Shown here: piece after piece, positions 30,577-39,741 of the stretch
Layout of the letters: every line of letters starts with the position of its first letter
Numbering within the stretch: the stretch's first letter is position 1
Assembly: GCF_003076275.1 (NCBI RefSeq)
Contig: NZ_CP029064.1
Span: forward strand, 4,258,001-4,322,000
From: Microbulbifer sp. A4B17
GTDB taxonomy: Bacteria > Pseudomonadota > Gammaproteobacteria > Pseudomonadales > Cellvibrionaceae
Direction: 5' to 3'
DNA: 64,000 nt
Position numbers and translations under genes: made by a program
The notes under the pieces: generated by a model
Seen by the model: the letters and a program-made list of their open reading frames with translations, nothing else
Databases searched by the model: none
Told to the model about the DNA's origin: nothing

Positions 30577-31005
30577 TCAGTGCACTTCTATTCGCTTTCT
30601 CTGCGGGGGATGCCCCTCATGCTTTGGTACTGTGAGGGTGAGGATTCCATCTTTGAAATTTGCATCAATCTCATTTTCACGAACATCTTCGCCAAGATTG
30701 AAGCTACGCAGGAATTTTCCGTAGCGCCGCTCCTGCCGAAGTACACGGCCATCCTTCTTCTCCTTGACTTCGCGGTGCACCTCGGCCTCAAGGGTCAAGA
30801 CACCGTTCTCCAAAGTTACACTGATATCATCCTTACCCACCCCAGGCAGCTCAGCGCTAATTTCATACATATTCTTACGCTCACTCACATCGATACGCGG
30901 AGAAAAGAATCCCTCGCGTTCAGAACCGATCGCACGGGTGGGTGAGAGCATTTGTTCAAACATATTATCGAGGTCCAACAGGGACCCTCTGGGAATCAGA
31001 CTCAT
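30577..31005 (-). CDS. Small heat-shock protein Hsp20
   Basis: A cytosolic ATP-independent chaperone of 142 residues. The alpha-crystallin domain spans about 38-130: DVSERKNMYEISAELPGVGKDDI at its start, LENGVLTLEAE, and ANFKDGILTLTVPK at its end, the A-x-x-x-G-x-L-T-x-x-x-P signature. The N-terminal arm (MSLIPRGSLLDLDNMFEQM) and the I-x-V-type tail (IEV) fit oligomer assembly. AGAGGT precedes the ATG. The control region to 31321 is shared with the divergent host-attachment-type gene. A sigma32 promoter was looked for but not convincingly found. Confidence 0.9.
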   Translation of the reverse strand: MSLIPRGSLLDLDNMFEQMLSPTRAIGSEREGFFSPRIDVSERKNMYEISAELPGVGKDDISVTLENGVLTLEAEVHREVKEKKDGRVLRQERRYGKFLRSFNLGEDVRENEIDANFKDGILTLTVPKHEGHPPQRKRIEVH

Positions 31006-31321
31006 ATTTACAACCTCTTTTTTACGCTAAGCCGCAAAAAGCGCTAGAGAAACCCAGGGGTCTATCTTGCGCCTGTTACATCTTGAGTACAGTCTAGGAA
31101 ATACTGTGACAAACGGAGGGATTATGTGCCGATAAAATCCATTGCAAAGTGAATATAGAAAAGTATATATATTTCAATCAAATATATAAAACACAACACT
31201 TTGCCGCCCCCCACGCTCTCAGGGAATTCCCATAACAAGATCCATCAATAGCCAGCCAGAACTCGTGGCCGATATAGGGATTTACTAGCATTGAAGAAGG
31301 CAGTAAAGCGAGGATAAATTC
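31006..31321. other. Shared divergent control region
   Basis: About 315 bp between hsp20 and the host-attachment-type gene. It contains a perfect AT-only-arm inverted repeat, TATATATTT-CAATC-AAATATATA (31166-31188), near its middle, a possible regulator site or merely AT-rich promoter DNA. Confidence 0.45.
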
Positions 31322-31759
31322 ATGGCTCTAGCATGGGTCCTTGTGGCTAACCAGTCCCAAGCTCGAATTTTCGAAGCCAACAAACGCGTGGGAAATCTCA
31401 ATGAAATTCAAGCACTTCTTCATCCAGAATCGCGACTTTCCGGCAGAGACCAGGAGAGTGATGCCCCTGGGCGTAGCTTCGACAGCTATGGGCAGGGGAG
31501 GCATTCAATGGGTAACTCTTCGAGATTGCACCGCCGCAATGGTGAGAATTTTGCCAGGGAAATCGCGCATACCCTGGAAAGGGGAAGACAGGAGGGGCAG
31601 TACGAAAAGCTGTATATCGTCGCAGAACCCTATATGGTTGGCAGCTTGAGGGATGCGTTAAAATCGCCAACCCGCGCAACGATTGCAGGAGAAACAGGAA
31701 AAAACCTGGTGGCCTGTGAACCCGAAGAAATTCGGGCCCAGCTTCCTATTTGGCTGTAG
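31322..31759 (+). CDS. Host-attachment-type protein (Host_attach family)
   Basis: A 145-residue soluble protein. It matches the 'protein required for attachment to host cells' family, related in fold to release-factor-like/baeRF domains. The N-terminal strand WVLVANQSQARIFEA, the basic low-complexity middle, FAREIAHTLERGRQEGQYEKLYIVAEPYMVGSLR (read in parts), and the ending ACEPEEIRAQLP are characteristic. The name comes from a plant-associated bacterium; no attachment role can be inferred. Proteins of this type are often next to stress genes, as here. Confidence 0.82.
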   Translation: MALAWVLVANQSQARIFEANKRVGNLNEIQALLHPESRLSGRDQESDAPGRSFDSYGQGRHSMGNSSRLHRRNGENFAREIAHTLERGRQEGQYEKLYIVAEPYMVGSLRDALKSPTRATIAGETGKNLVACEPEEIRAQLPIWL

Positions 31760-31766
31760 TCTGCTT

Positions 31767-31803
31767 CAAAAAAGTAGAGAGGCTCCTAAGTGAACCTCTC
31801 TAC
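31767..31803 (-). terminator. Terminator of the acyltransferase gene
   Basis: On the minus strand, GTAGAGAGG pairs with CCTCTCTAC (9 bp), followed by a run of six or seven Ts, about 10 nt after the acyltransferase stop. Confidence 0.8.
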
Positions 31804-31812
31804 CTGCACGAC

Positions 31813-32715
31813 TCAAGCTTTACTTTCTATCAACAACTTATCAATAAGAGCATCTTTCTCGGTCCACAGTTTATTTACCCATTGATTAAACTCTACCCGA
31901 AACTCCTGATCGGTTGCATAGTCCCTATCGAAGAACCTACTTGGCAATTGAATTTGCTCAACACGAACAATCACTTTCTTCAGCTTACCGGAAAGGAAAT
32001 CCTTAAACGTCGGTATACCATCGGGGTAAACAATAGTAACGTTCAGAAGCTGGTTCAGCTTTTCTCCCATGCAGTGCATTGCAAAAGCAATTCCACCTGA
32101 TTTGGGTTTTAGAAGGTGCTTAAAGGGCGATTGCTGCCTCTGGTGTTTTTCTTCACTAAACCTTGTACCTTCGAGAAAATTCATAATACTGGTAGGTATC
32201 AACTTGAATTTTTCGCAAGATTTTTTAGTTGCTTCAAGATCCTTACCGCGCATCTCTGGATGTTTTTTCAGAAACTCCTTGGTATATCGCTTCATAAAAG
32301 GAAAGTCGAGAGCCCACCAACACAACCCAATCACGGGAACCCGGATTAACTCCTGCTTGACAAAAAATTTCAGAAATGGAATTTTCCGGTTAAAAATCGA
32401 CTGTATTACAAAAATATCTACCCAGCTCTGATGGTTTGCCGTCACCAGATACCAGCCATGCCTATCGAGATGCTCTACACCCTGCACATCAATTTGGGTT
32501 CTTTGAGTTAGCTTCATCCAACCCTTGTTGAGAGTAATCCACATCTCCGCCCATGAAATAAAAAAGCTTGCGAAAACCTTTTGCAGGAAGGCAAATGGAA
32601 GAAGAAATCTAAAGATCGAAAAAACAAGAATAGGCGCAGCACAAACTAGTGTACTGATCACCAGCAGTATTGAGGATACTGCCAGAAGTAAAAATGAGGG
32701 CAGAAAATTTAACAT
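31813..32715 (-). CDS. PlsC-type lysophospholipid acyltransferase (YihG-like)
   Basis: A membrane-bound acyltransferase of 300 residues. An N-terminal hydrophobic helix (residues ~5-40) anchors it. The catalytic H-x4-D is in TANHQSWVDIF (around residue 94), with the second block FLEGTRFSEEKHQ and the third SGGIAFAMHCMG. The length and the EGTRF block are closest to the YihG/AGPAT-like branch, probably tuning membrane phospholipid fatty acids. Substrate specificity is not certain. Its own terminator and isolated position indicate a single-gene unit. Confidence 0.87.
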   Translation of the reverse strand: MLNFLPSFLLLAVSSILLVISTLVCAAPILVFSIFRFLLPFAFLQKVFASFFISWAEMWITLNKGWMKLTQRTQIDVQGVEHLDRHGWYLVTANHQSWVDIFVIQSIFNRKIPFLKFFVKQELIRVPVIGLCWWALDFPFMKRYTKEFLKKHPEMRGKDLEATKKSCEKFKLIPTSIMNFLEGTRFSEEKHQRQQSPFKHLLKPKSGGIAFAMHCMGEKLNQLLNVTIVYPDGIPTFKDFLSGKLKKVIVRVEQIQLPSRFFDRDYATDQEFRVEFNQWVNKLWTEKDALIDKLLIESKA

Positions 32716-32852
32716 CTAATAACTCTATTAATTACCGGGGATTACTTAGGGGACGCCTAGGGTTTACCCACATCTTCTTTTTACTGCTTTCAAATCTGCA
32801 TGGCACAACCAAACAGTTTCTTTTTATTAAAGTGCCTCTACAATTCCCTGCG

Positions 32853-34349
32853 CTATAAATTGCAAATTTTAATCAGCATCGCAGTATACATTTTCAGGTT
32901 CATACGAAACTGTTCTTCAGTAATATACTCATGCTCTGAGTGCCCCGTATATGGCACACCCGGCATGGAGGGGCCAAAGCTCACAGCATTTGGCAGCAGC
33001 TTGGCATTAGTAGAGCCACCAATTGAAACCGGTTGTGCATCTTTAATCCCACTAAAGTGACGAAATACATCCAGTAATGGGCCGACATGAGGCGCATCTT
33101 CAACCCGGTAAGGGGATCCCAAAACAATTTCCACCGCAGCCAAGCTCACACCTCTTTTGCTCTGCCAATTTTCCAATGCGGAATTAATTTCTTCATTTAA
33201 CAGATCCGCACTTTTACCGGTTGGGCGTCGAAGGTTCAGATAGCTGGTCAAACCTCGATCATCGCTTTTCACCATGGTGACGGCGGCGGTCATCGGGCCC
33301 ATAAAATCATCAGCATAGGCAATACTGCCAAAATTTTTGGCATAAATACCTGTACCAACCAGGTCGTTCAGATAGTGGACCATAGTGCCGGAGGCATTTA
33401 AAGGCCAATCGTGGTCGCGCAAAATATCAGCGAGATAGGCAATAGCATTAATGCCGTGTTCCGGTTCCGAACTGTGAGTTGCCCGGCCCTTCGCAACAAT
33501 TCGATAGCCACTTTCAATTGGCGTAAACTCAAATTCAAGTTCTTTGTATTTTTCAGCACGAGCGCGAATTGCTTTTACCTGCTCAGGGCTTGGGTTGATA
33601 AGCGTCACCTGAGCATGATCTGGCACCTGGCTTCTAAAATAACCACCGCTAAAGCCCTCTATATAGGGACCAGTGAACGCCTCTGTAAGCTGGCTTCGTG
33701 TGCTCACCTGCACTTCACTCCAGCCTTTTTCAGCGGTAACTACCGGGTAGCTGGCATCGATCGTGATGTTGTAATCGGGTATCGGGTAGGTTTTCAAAAA
33801 AGCTTTAAAGGGCGCCCAGTCCGACTCCTCTGCCAGGTAAATCAATAATTCAACCCGGCGCTTCATTGGCACCTGCTGGTCATTGATCGCCTTCATCGCA
33901 TAAAGAGCGGTAGCAATAGGCCCCTTGTTATCTTCACTGCCCCTGGCAATCAACTTACCGGGCTCACTCTCCCGGTCTAATACAAACGGGCTCTTTTGCC
34001 ACTTTTGCGGATTGGCCGGCTGAACATCACCGTGGGTCACAATGCCGACCCTCTCCTCTCCCTGCCCCAAGGCGACCACCAGAACATAACCGTGATCCTG
34101 GTATTCCAGCCCAAGTTCTTGGGCTTTAGCTTTTATAGCTTGCTTAAAGCCACTGAAAGCCCGGTTATCTGCCAGGGGCACTCCCTCGCGAGCAACAGTT
34201 TCAAATTGCACCAGTTCTGCCAGGGTGTCAGTCATCGCAACTTCATACTTATCGACTGCATAGTCGGAAACTTTCTGTGCTATCGGTGATACAGCAGCGC
34301 TCACCTGCACAGACAAAACCAGTGATAACAGTCCGGCGAATAGCCTCAT
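32853..34349 (-). CDS. Exported M20-family dipeptidase
   Basis: A metallo-dipeptidase of 498 residues with a signal peptide (MRLFAGLLSLVLSVQVSAA). Zinc-ligand blocks of the M20 family are present: IVTHGDVQPANP (His, Asp), GSEDNKGPIA with the bridging Asp, LAEESDW with catalytic and ligand Glu, DASYP and the terminal GHSEHEYI. The lid domain includes KGRATHSSEPEHG. It is similar to PepV/carnosinase-like dipeptidases and probably acts in the periplasm on di- or tripeptides, complementing the S9 dipeptidyl peptidase. Confidence 0.88.
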   Translation of the reverse strand: MRLFAGLLSLVLSVQVSAAVSPIAQKVSDYAVDKYEVAMTDTLAELVQFETVAREGVPLADNRAFSGFKQAIKAKAQELGLEYQDHGYVLVVALGQGEERVGIVTHGDVQPANPQKWQKSPFVLDRESEPGKLIARGSEDNKGPIATALYAMKAINDQQVPMKRRVELLIYLAEESDWAPFKAFLKTYPIPDYNITIDASYPVVTAEKGWSEVQVSTRSQLTEAFTGPYIEGFSGGYFRSQVPDHAQVTLINPSPEQVKAIRARAEKYKELEFEFTPIESGYRIVAKGRATHSSEPEHGINAIAYLADILRDHDWPLNASGTMVHYLNDLVGTGIYAKNFGSIAYADDFMGPMTAAVTMVKSDDRGLTSYLNLRRPTGKSADLLNEEINSALENWQSKRGVSLAAVEIVLGSPYRVEDAPHVGPLLDVFRHFSGIKDAQPVSIGGSTNAKLLPNAVSFGPSMPGVPYTGHSEHEYITEEQFRMNLKMYTAMLIKICNL

Positions 34350-34512
34350 ACTCAGCAGCCTTGGATATAAAAAACGTCATTGTACTCGCCTTGCAGCGTG
34401 GAATTGCCATCTTTTATGTTGCCCTTTGGCAAAGGCACGATTCTGACTGAATCATCGACGCCCCCTGCTAAACTTGGGGCTCCAGGTCGTAGAACTGCGC
34501 CGGGAGAATAGA

Positions 34513-35181
34513 ATGGGAAATACAGGCAATAAGCAACACTTCCACCGCAAGCAGTGGCTCAGCGTACAGCAGGCCGTTGACCATCTCAGCGCCTTGTCCG
34601 AAGAACCGCTAACCAGCGCACATCTCGCAGACCTCGCCGATGAGCAGCTACTTAACCTCTACTGGTACCGCCCCGGCCAAAAGCTGTCCCTGGAGGGCCG
34701 GGAGGGCATCCGAGAGCTGATCGAGCCGGTGCGACTCTGCTATGAAAACGCCAGTGACTGGCATGCCATAGTGGATATCTTGCGGAATAATCCAGCACTC
34801 CCCGCCTATGAACATGACACCCCTCTCCTTGAAGATGCCGACGGAAACCGGCTGCGCATCACCTTCGACTACCACCAGCGGCCAGAACCATTCAGCAGTC
34901 GCTGGTACCCCACTTATTCAGAGTTAGTGCTCAAGCGCAACGACCTTGAACAACTAGAGCCTCACCTGTTCACGGGCCAGGGAACCGAAACGGGCTTTGA
35001 GCGGAAGACTTTGCTGAATGTTATCTGGCAGCTGGAACAGCTTGCCCTTGGGGATGAACAGCACTCCACCAGCTGGCTGGCAGACCAGCTGGCGCAACGC
35101 TCTACCTCTCTGGACCGACTGTCTTGTGAACGTATCCTTCTGGCAGCAGAGCGGGAAAGCGCTGCCAGGCGCTCGATATAG
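34513..35181 (+). CDS. Conserved-looking protein of unknown function
   Basis: A 222-residue soluble protein I do not recognise. The N-terminal third (residues ~10-50) has an HTH-like pattern, WLSVQQAVDHLSAL...LTSAHLADLADEQLLNLYW. The C-terminus (residues ~165-185) has FERKTLLNVIWQLEQLALG and later WLADQLAQRS. Proteins with a similar head and a 'K-x-L-x-x-I' tail occur near mobile elements and phage regulators, but nothing mobile is seen here. The ATG at 34513 has GGGAGAA upstream. A regulatory role is only a guess. Confidence 0.6.
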   Translation: MGNTGNKQHFHRKQWLSVQQAVDHLSALSEEPLTSAHLADLADEQLLNLYWYRPGQKLSLEGREGIRELIEPVRLCYENASDWHAIVDILRNNPALPAYEHDTPLLEDADGNRLRITFDYHQRPEPFSSRWYPTYSELVLKRNDLEQLEPHLFTGQGTETGFERKTLLNVIWQLEQLALGDEQHSTSWLADQLAQRSTSLDRLSCERILLAAERESAARRSI

Positions 35182-35313
35182 CCTGCCCTCCCGCAGCTAC
35201 CTCTGACTCTTTTCCCATACTCGGGAACTCCCCATTGGTGGTAGAGCCCAAAGGCTGTACCCTAGTGGCACTTGGCAAACCTAAGTGCGGCACATCACCA
35301 ATAGGAGAGAGAC

Positions 35314-35919
35314 TTGCAAGCCAAAAACAGCTCCTCTAGTTACGGCTGGGTAGCCATCACCCTCCATTGGATAATGGCCCCTGCGGTAGTAGGGACTTTT
35401 ATTCTCGGCTGGTGGATGCGCCAGTTATCCTACTATGATCCCTGGTATCGCCAAGCCCCAGAAATCCACAAAGGGGTAGGTATCATCCTTTTTGCGCTAC
35501 TGCTCTTCAGGCTGGTTTGGCGCTTGGCCAACCCATCTCCAGCAGACAGCAGCAAAACTCCAAACTGGCAGGGGTTTGTTGCCGCCGCCACTCACGGCCT
35601 GATTTATCTTCTGCTGCTGGCAATTATGGTTTCCGGCTACCTGATTTCTACCGCCGACGGCCGCCCTATCGATATCTTCGGTATCGCGAGTATCCCAGCA
35701 ACCCTGAAAGGAATTCCCAACCAGGAAGACATTGCCGGATCTATCCACGAAATTCTCGCCTGGGGCCTGATTGGACTTGTAGTCCTGCATGTTCTGGCCG
35801 CCCTCAAGCACCACTTTATTGACCGCGATGCCACACTGCTCAGGATGCTCGGTATCCGAGTAAAAAGCTCAACAAAAGATCCTTCGCACCTACAAACCAC
35901 ACTCTCAACCACCAAATAA
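35314..35919 (+). CDS. Cytochrome b561 family protein
   Basis: An inner-membrane di-heme b-type cytochrome of 201 residues, relative of CybB. Four helices carry the His ligands: WVAITLHWIM, PEIHKGVGI, AATHGLIYLL and HEILAWGLIGLVVLHVLAALKHH. It starts with TTG at 35314, supported by AGGAGAG 6 nt upstream. It is followed 11 bp later by a yceI gene, a common pair in which the cytochrome may pass electrons between quinone and a periplasmic partner. Confidence 0.9.
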   Translation: MQAKNSSSSYGWVAITLHWIMAPAVVGTFILGWWMRQLSYYDPWYRQAPEIHKGVGIILFALLLFRLVWRLANPSPADSSKTPNWQGFVAAATHGLIYLLLLAIMVSGYLISTADGRPIDIFGIASIPATLKGIPNQEDIAGSIHEILAWGLIGLVVLHVLAALKHHFIDRDATLLRMLGIRVKSSTKDPSHLQTTLSTTK

Positions 35920-35930
35920 GGAAAAACGAT

Positions 35931-36494
35931 ATGAAGAAGCTCTCTGTATTTCTTATTGCAGCTCTGATGGGGACTGTAGCTCAAGCAGCGGAATACAAAA
36001 TCGACACCAAAGGGGCACACGCCTTTGTGCAGTTTCGTATCAAGCACTTGGGATACAGCTGGCTCTACGGTCGCTTCGACGACTTCAACGGCTCCTTCTT
36101 TTACGATGAAAAGCAGCCGGAAAAATCTTCTATCAATGTCGATATCGATGTAACCAGCCTCAACAGCAATCACGCTGAGCGAGACAAGCATCTGCGCAGC
36201 GATGACTTCCTCGACACAGCCAAATTCCCCACTGCCACTTTCAAGAGCACCAGCTTTGAGCCTCTGGAAGATGGCAAGGCCCGCCTAAATGGCGAACTGA
36301 CCCTGCGCGGTATCACTAAGCCAATCACCATTGACGTTACCAATATCGGTGGCGGTAAAGATCCCTGGGGCGGCTACCGCCAGGGCTTCAGCGGGACTAC
36401 TGAGTTTGAACTGAAAGAGTTCGGCATCAAATCTTTGGGCCCAGCATCTCAGAAAGTTGAGATGATCCTGGATATCGAAGGTATCCGCATCTAA
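35931..36494 (+). CDS. yceI: YceI-family periplasmic lipid-binding protein
   Basis: A periplasmic lipocalin-like protein of 187 residues. The signal peptide is residues 1-19 (SVFLIAALMGTVAQAAE). The YceI motifs follow: YKIDTKGAHAFVQFRIKHLG, SIDVTSL-type DIDVTSLNSNHAERDKHLRSDDFLD (described in parts) and FPTATFKS. Family members bind isoprenoid or quinone-like lipids in their barrel. Operon position behind cytochrome b561 supports a quinone-related role. A terminator hairpin follows. Confidence 0.92.
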   Translation: MKKLSVFLIAALMGTVAQAAEYKIDTKGAHAFVQFRIKHLGYSWLYGRFDDFNGSFFYDEKQPEKSSINVDIDVTSLNSNHAERDKHLRSDDFLDTAKFPTATFKSTSFEPLEDGKARLNGELTLRGITKPITIDVTNIGGGKDPWGGYRQGFSGTTEFELKEFGIKSLGPASQKVEMILDIEGIRI

Positions 36495-36515
36495 CGGTGA
36501 GACAGCGTACTCTCC

Positions 36516-36541
36516 TGAGCCCGGAACAGTACCCGGGCTCA
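36516..36541. terminator. Terminator-like hairpin after yceI
   Basis: TGAGCCCGG and CCGGGCTCA (9 bp) with an 8-nt loop, then T/C-rich sequence, 22 nt after the yceI stop and just before the convergent permease gene end. Confidence 0.65.
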
Positions 36542-36548
36542 CTCCTCT

Positions 36549-37943
36549 TTATCTGCGTTTAGCAAGGCCCCAGTAAGCAACTGAGGCAAATGCGGCAGCC
36601 AATAGCCAGTCGACACCAGCCATCACCCCTCCCGGCAGAAAAACGGCTAACAATGTGATGGCCATGCATGTCACCAGCAAAGTCAGTAGGGCCTGGGGAT
36701 TCCAGCCATAACAATAGTAGTAACGCCCACCACTATCGCTTTGATACAACTGCTCAACGTCCAAAGCGCGCCTCTCTATCAAATAGTAATGTGCCAATAT
36801 GACACCATAGGCTGGCGCCAGGAAAACTCCCATCCAGTTCACAAAAGCCACCAAGCCAATTTGCTTAATCACTGCGGGCCAGAGGGCGCTGATAAGAAAA
36901 GCCAGGGACAGAGTGATCAAAGACGCTCTGCGAAATCCCAAATACTTTGGTAGAAGGTTCGAAACATCGTTAACAGGAGCCACAAAATTAGCCACCACAT
37001 TGATACCGGCGGTTGCAGTAAAAAAGACAATGGCGGCCAGCAAGGACAACTCTGGACTACCAAGCTTTTGCACGATATCAGTCGGGTTTGCCAGGTTCTG
37101 CTGAAAAACGGATTGGGCTGCGATGGTGGTAAGCAGAACAATTATCGCAAAGCCCGTCATATTGATAGTGATCCCCAACCAGTTCCCCCTTGTCATAACG
37201 GACTCATTCCTGCAGAAGCGGGCAAAATCACCATAACTGAGAATTATCGGGGCGTAGAGAGCCAGCATAGTGCCAGTGACTTTGAGCAGCTGGAACAGGC
37301 CATCGCCCCAGGATGCTACAGGCCGATCGAAGAAAGCAGAGGCCGTAACTGTAAATTGTCCATCACTGCGAATCACTAGCATCCACAACAGCGCGAGCAT
37401 AACCCCATAAACGCAAGGCGCAGCCAGGTTAATAAACCACCGGATCGTGTTGATGCCTTTGAAAAATAAGAGAGCCTGGATTAAGGAAACCAGTACAAGA
37501 GATATCCAGTCGACCTGATCCATCGCCAACCACTGCCCCCCACCAGTTTGCGGCCACCACTCTCTCAACAACAGAGACATGGCATGGGAGGCAAACCACG
37601 TTTGCGCACCGTACCAAAATATCGCCACGCTGCCTCGGAGTAGCGCAGGGACATTAGCACCTCGAATTCCCATACTGGCCCTGGCCAACACGGGAAACGG
37701 TATGCCGCACTTAACACTCGGCTCACCGATTAAGTTTAATAAGATAATAATTAAAATTGCTGCAATAGCTATTCCAGCCAAAACCAACCATGCATTCGCA
37801 TTTGGATCAAGAAATAAGGTTGCGGCCAGGGTATAACCAGCGAGGCTTTGCGCAGCATTGGCCCAAAGGTTAAACATCGTCATAGCGCCCCAGCGTTTTG
37901 CTGCAGGCTTCACCACTGCTAAATTCTCATTTATGAGCTGCAA
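36549..37943 (-). CDS. NCS1-family nucleobase:cation symporter
   Basis: An inner-membrane permease of 464 residues with about 12 helices. NCS1 signatures include the N-terminal RWGAMTMFNLWANAAQSLAGY, LLNLIGEPSVKCGIPFPVLARAS (helix 2-3 region with G-x-P-F-P), and WFGAQTW-like IFWYGAQTWF. Substrates in the family are cytosine, uracil, allantoin or hydantoins; the specific one cannot be assigned since no catabolic genes adjoin. It is a single gene, transcribed away from a 700-bp non-coding stretch. Confidence 0.88.
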   Translation of the reverse strand: MQLINENLAVVKPAAKRWGAMTMFNLWANAAQSLAGYTLAATLFLDPNANAWLVLAGIAIAAILIIILLNLIGEPSVKCGIPFPVLARASMGIRGANVPALLRGSVAIFWYGAQTWFASHAMSLLLREWWPQTGGGQWLAMDQVDWISLVLVSLIQALLFFKGINTIRWFINLAAPCVYGVMLALLWMLVIRSDGQFTVTASAFFDRPVASWGDGLFQLLKVTGTMLALYAPIILSYGDFARFCRNESVMTRGNWLGITINMTGFAIIVLLTTIAAQSVFQQNLANPTDIVQKLGSPELSLLAAIVFFTATAGINVVANFVAPVNDVSNLLPKYLGFRRASLITLSLAFLISALWPAVIKQIGLVAFVNWMGVFLAPAYGVILAHYYLIERRALDVEQLYQSDSGGRYYYCYGWNPQALLTLLVTCMAITLLAVFLPGGVMAGVDWLLAAAFASVAYWGLAKRR

Positions 37944-38660
37944 AACATCACCTAAGTGTGTTTACTAAATGACACGCTAAAACAGCTACAACAAACCAGC
38001 TCTCCCAACAACGACAAACTAGCCGCTAGAAAGCGCCAGATTTAGCATTTGATAATATGTATTCCCTTTTACAATTGAGACTTATTTTCAATAAAATCCA
38101 AAAAGCCAAGCAGAGGTCAAAATTGTAGAAATCCAGCTAGTACAGGCGCACAACAATGAAATATATTGTGTCATCGCTGATTAAAGAAGATGCAATCAAC
38201 AAGCACACTGACAAGCCCTGGTCAAACAAACGTGCAACTAAGGATATGAAGAACATTAACCAGGTCACATCAAAAAGATAGAAAAGGCCAATAAGGTTTT
38301 TGACGGCGGCACAACTTTTCAGCGAAAATAGGCGCAATTACTGACAATTATTGCACTCCCCATGTAGACATTTATTAGGGAGGCGCAACAATAGAACAAT
38401 TTTCGAAAATTTAAGTGACTTAATCACTCAGGACCGAGGTAATCCTCCCCGAGACTACCAGTGAGGCGGCAGTACAATTCGGCGTTCCCTCACCATAAGC
38501 AATGTCTCAGCCAATTGGGAGCAATCGCCGCCAGTGGAAGTGAAGCAATACCCCGTTCTGCTGATGTATTTGCAGAGCCATCGCTGGCGTCACATCAACT
38601 TGAGTGCATTTTGTCGCTATCAGGCCACAACCAGGTTGGCCACGGCAGAAGGGTAGAAAT
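37944..38660. other. Long non-coding stretch between the permease and FHA genes
   Basis: About 715 bp. It must carry the promoters of both divergent genes. A 41-codon plus-strand frame (38156-38281, beginning MKYIVSSLIK) lacks a ribosome site. Nothing else is supported. Confidence 0.4.
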
Positions 38661-39635
38661 ATGGCTTGCTTACAGCATCCAGATAGGGAACAACCAGTTT
38701 ACTTAATGGCACACCATACCATTGGGCGCCGCCAGGGTGCGGTAGACACAAGAATCACAAGCGCTGAAATATCGGGTATTCACGCCGCAGTGCAGTGGAC
38801 AGGCACGCACTGGAATATTCGCGACCTGAGTCGCAATGGCACCTGGCTCAATGGTCATCAGTTGGTACCAGCAAAAAGCTACCCACTCCAGACTGGAGAC
38901 AAAATCGCTTTTGGACGGGCTAATAACCCAGCCTGGATCGTCGAAAACCTCGACGCCCCTGAGAATTTACTGATCGACATCCACTCCGGGGAAGCCCAAT
39001 CGCTGGAGCAATACCACCTGCTCCCCGACGAAAATGAGCCCCTCTCCAGCCTGCAATACAGCCCACTGACAGGCCAGTGGTTGTACGAGTTTAGCGGCCC
39101 ATCTGCTGAGGATGGCGATAAAACCCTCGTTAACCATGGCGATAGAATCGATTGTGGCCTACATAGCTGGCAGCTCTTCCTGGCAGATAACCAAGGGGCA
39201 ACGAAAGAGTTGTCACTGCAGCAGCTGTCTATTGTCGACTTTGAGCTGAAATTCTCTGTGAGCTCCCACGAAGAGCATGTGCAGTTACAACTGCAGCGGG
39301 AAGGTATGAAGCAGTCTTTACCAGCAAGAATCCACAACTATCTCTTGCTGTACCTTGCTCGTGCTCGCCACAAAGATATGCAGAGCGGTATGGATACTGA
39401 CTCCCAGGGCTGGGTTTCTATTCAGGTAGCCACTCACGAGCTGGGTATCACCGTTAACCACCTGAACACCCAGATCTTCCGCGCCCGCAAACAGATCTCT
39501 GAATCACTACCTGATGCAGTGGATACTTCGAGCCTGGTAGAGCGTCGATCCTGGGAAATCCGTATTGGTTGTCCACAATTCGAAATTTATAAAGGCAACC
39601 AACTCGAGGCAAAAACAGAGCCGGAAGCAGTATAG
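38661..39635 (+). CDS. FHA-domain protein with a possible winged-helix C-terminus
   Basis: A 324-residue soluble protein. Residues ~15-85 are a forkhead-associated domain for phosphothreonine binding: HTIGRRQGAVDTRITSAEISGIHAAVQW (GR and SxxH present) and RDLSRNGTWLNGHQL, the SxNGT block. Residues ~205-300 look like a DNA-binding winged helix: LPARIHNYLLLYLARARH, QGWVSIQVATHELGITVNHLNTQIFRARKQI, similar in layout to transcriptional-regulator C-termini. It is followed by two Hanks-type kinases on the same strand. A model in which the kinases phosphorylate it or create its binding site is natural but inferred. ATG 38661 is chosen over 38604; GAAGGG precedes it. Confidence 0.72.
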   Translation: MACLQHPDREQPVYLMAHHTIGRRQGAVDTRITSAEISGIHAAVQWTGTHWNIRDLSRNGTWLNGHQLVPAKSYPLQTGDKIAFGRANNPAWIVENLDAPENLLIDIHSGEAQSLEQYHLLPDENEPLSSLQYSPLTGQWLYEFSGPSAEDGDKTLVNHGDRIDCGLHSWQLFLADNQGATKELSLQQLSIVDFELKFSVSSHEEHVQLQLQREGMKQSLPARIHNYLLLYLARARHKDMQSGMDTDSQGWVSIQVATHELGITVNHLNTQIFRARKQISESLPDAVDTSSLVERRSWEIRIGCPQFEIYKGNQLEAKTEPEAV

Positions 39636-39651
39636 CTTCGTCTGCAGCAAG

Positions 39652-39671
39652 GGGGCTTAAGGCTAAGCCCC
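39652..39671 (+). terminator. Hairpin between the FHA and first kinase genes
   Basis: GGGGCTTA and TAAGCCCC form an 8-bp stem with an AGGC loop, 16 nt after the FHA stop; the following sequence is only weakly T-rich, so read-through into the kinase is possible. Confidence 0.5.
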
Positions 39672-39741
39672 TTCATTACCATTCAGTAATTATTTGCCAG
39701 GGTGGCGGAGCTGAATCTCTTATCCCTCGGCAAGAATTACA

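Noticed and set aside
31006..31140. Sigma32 promoter for hsp20
   Set aside because: Only partial resemblance at both hexamers with uncertain spacing.
38604..38660. Longer start for the FHA protein
   Set aside because: No ribosome site, and the extra residues are not part of the FHA fold.
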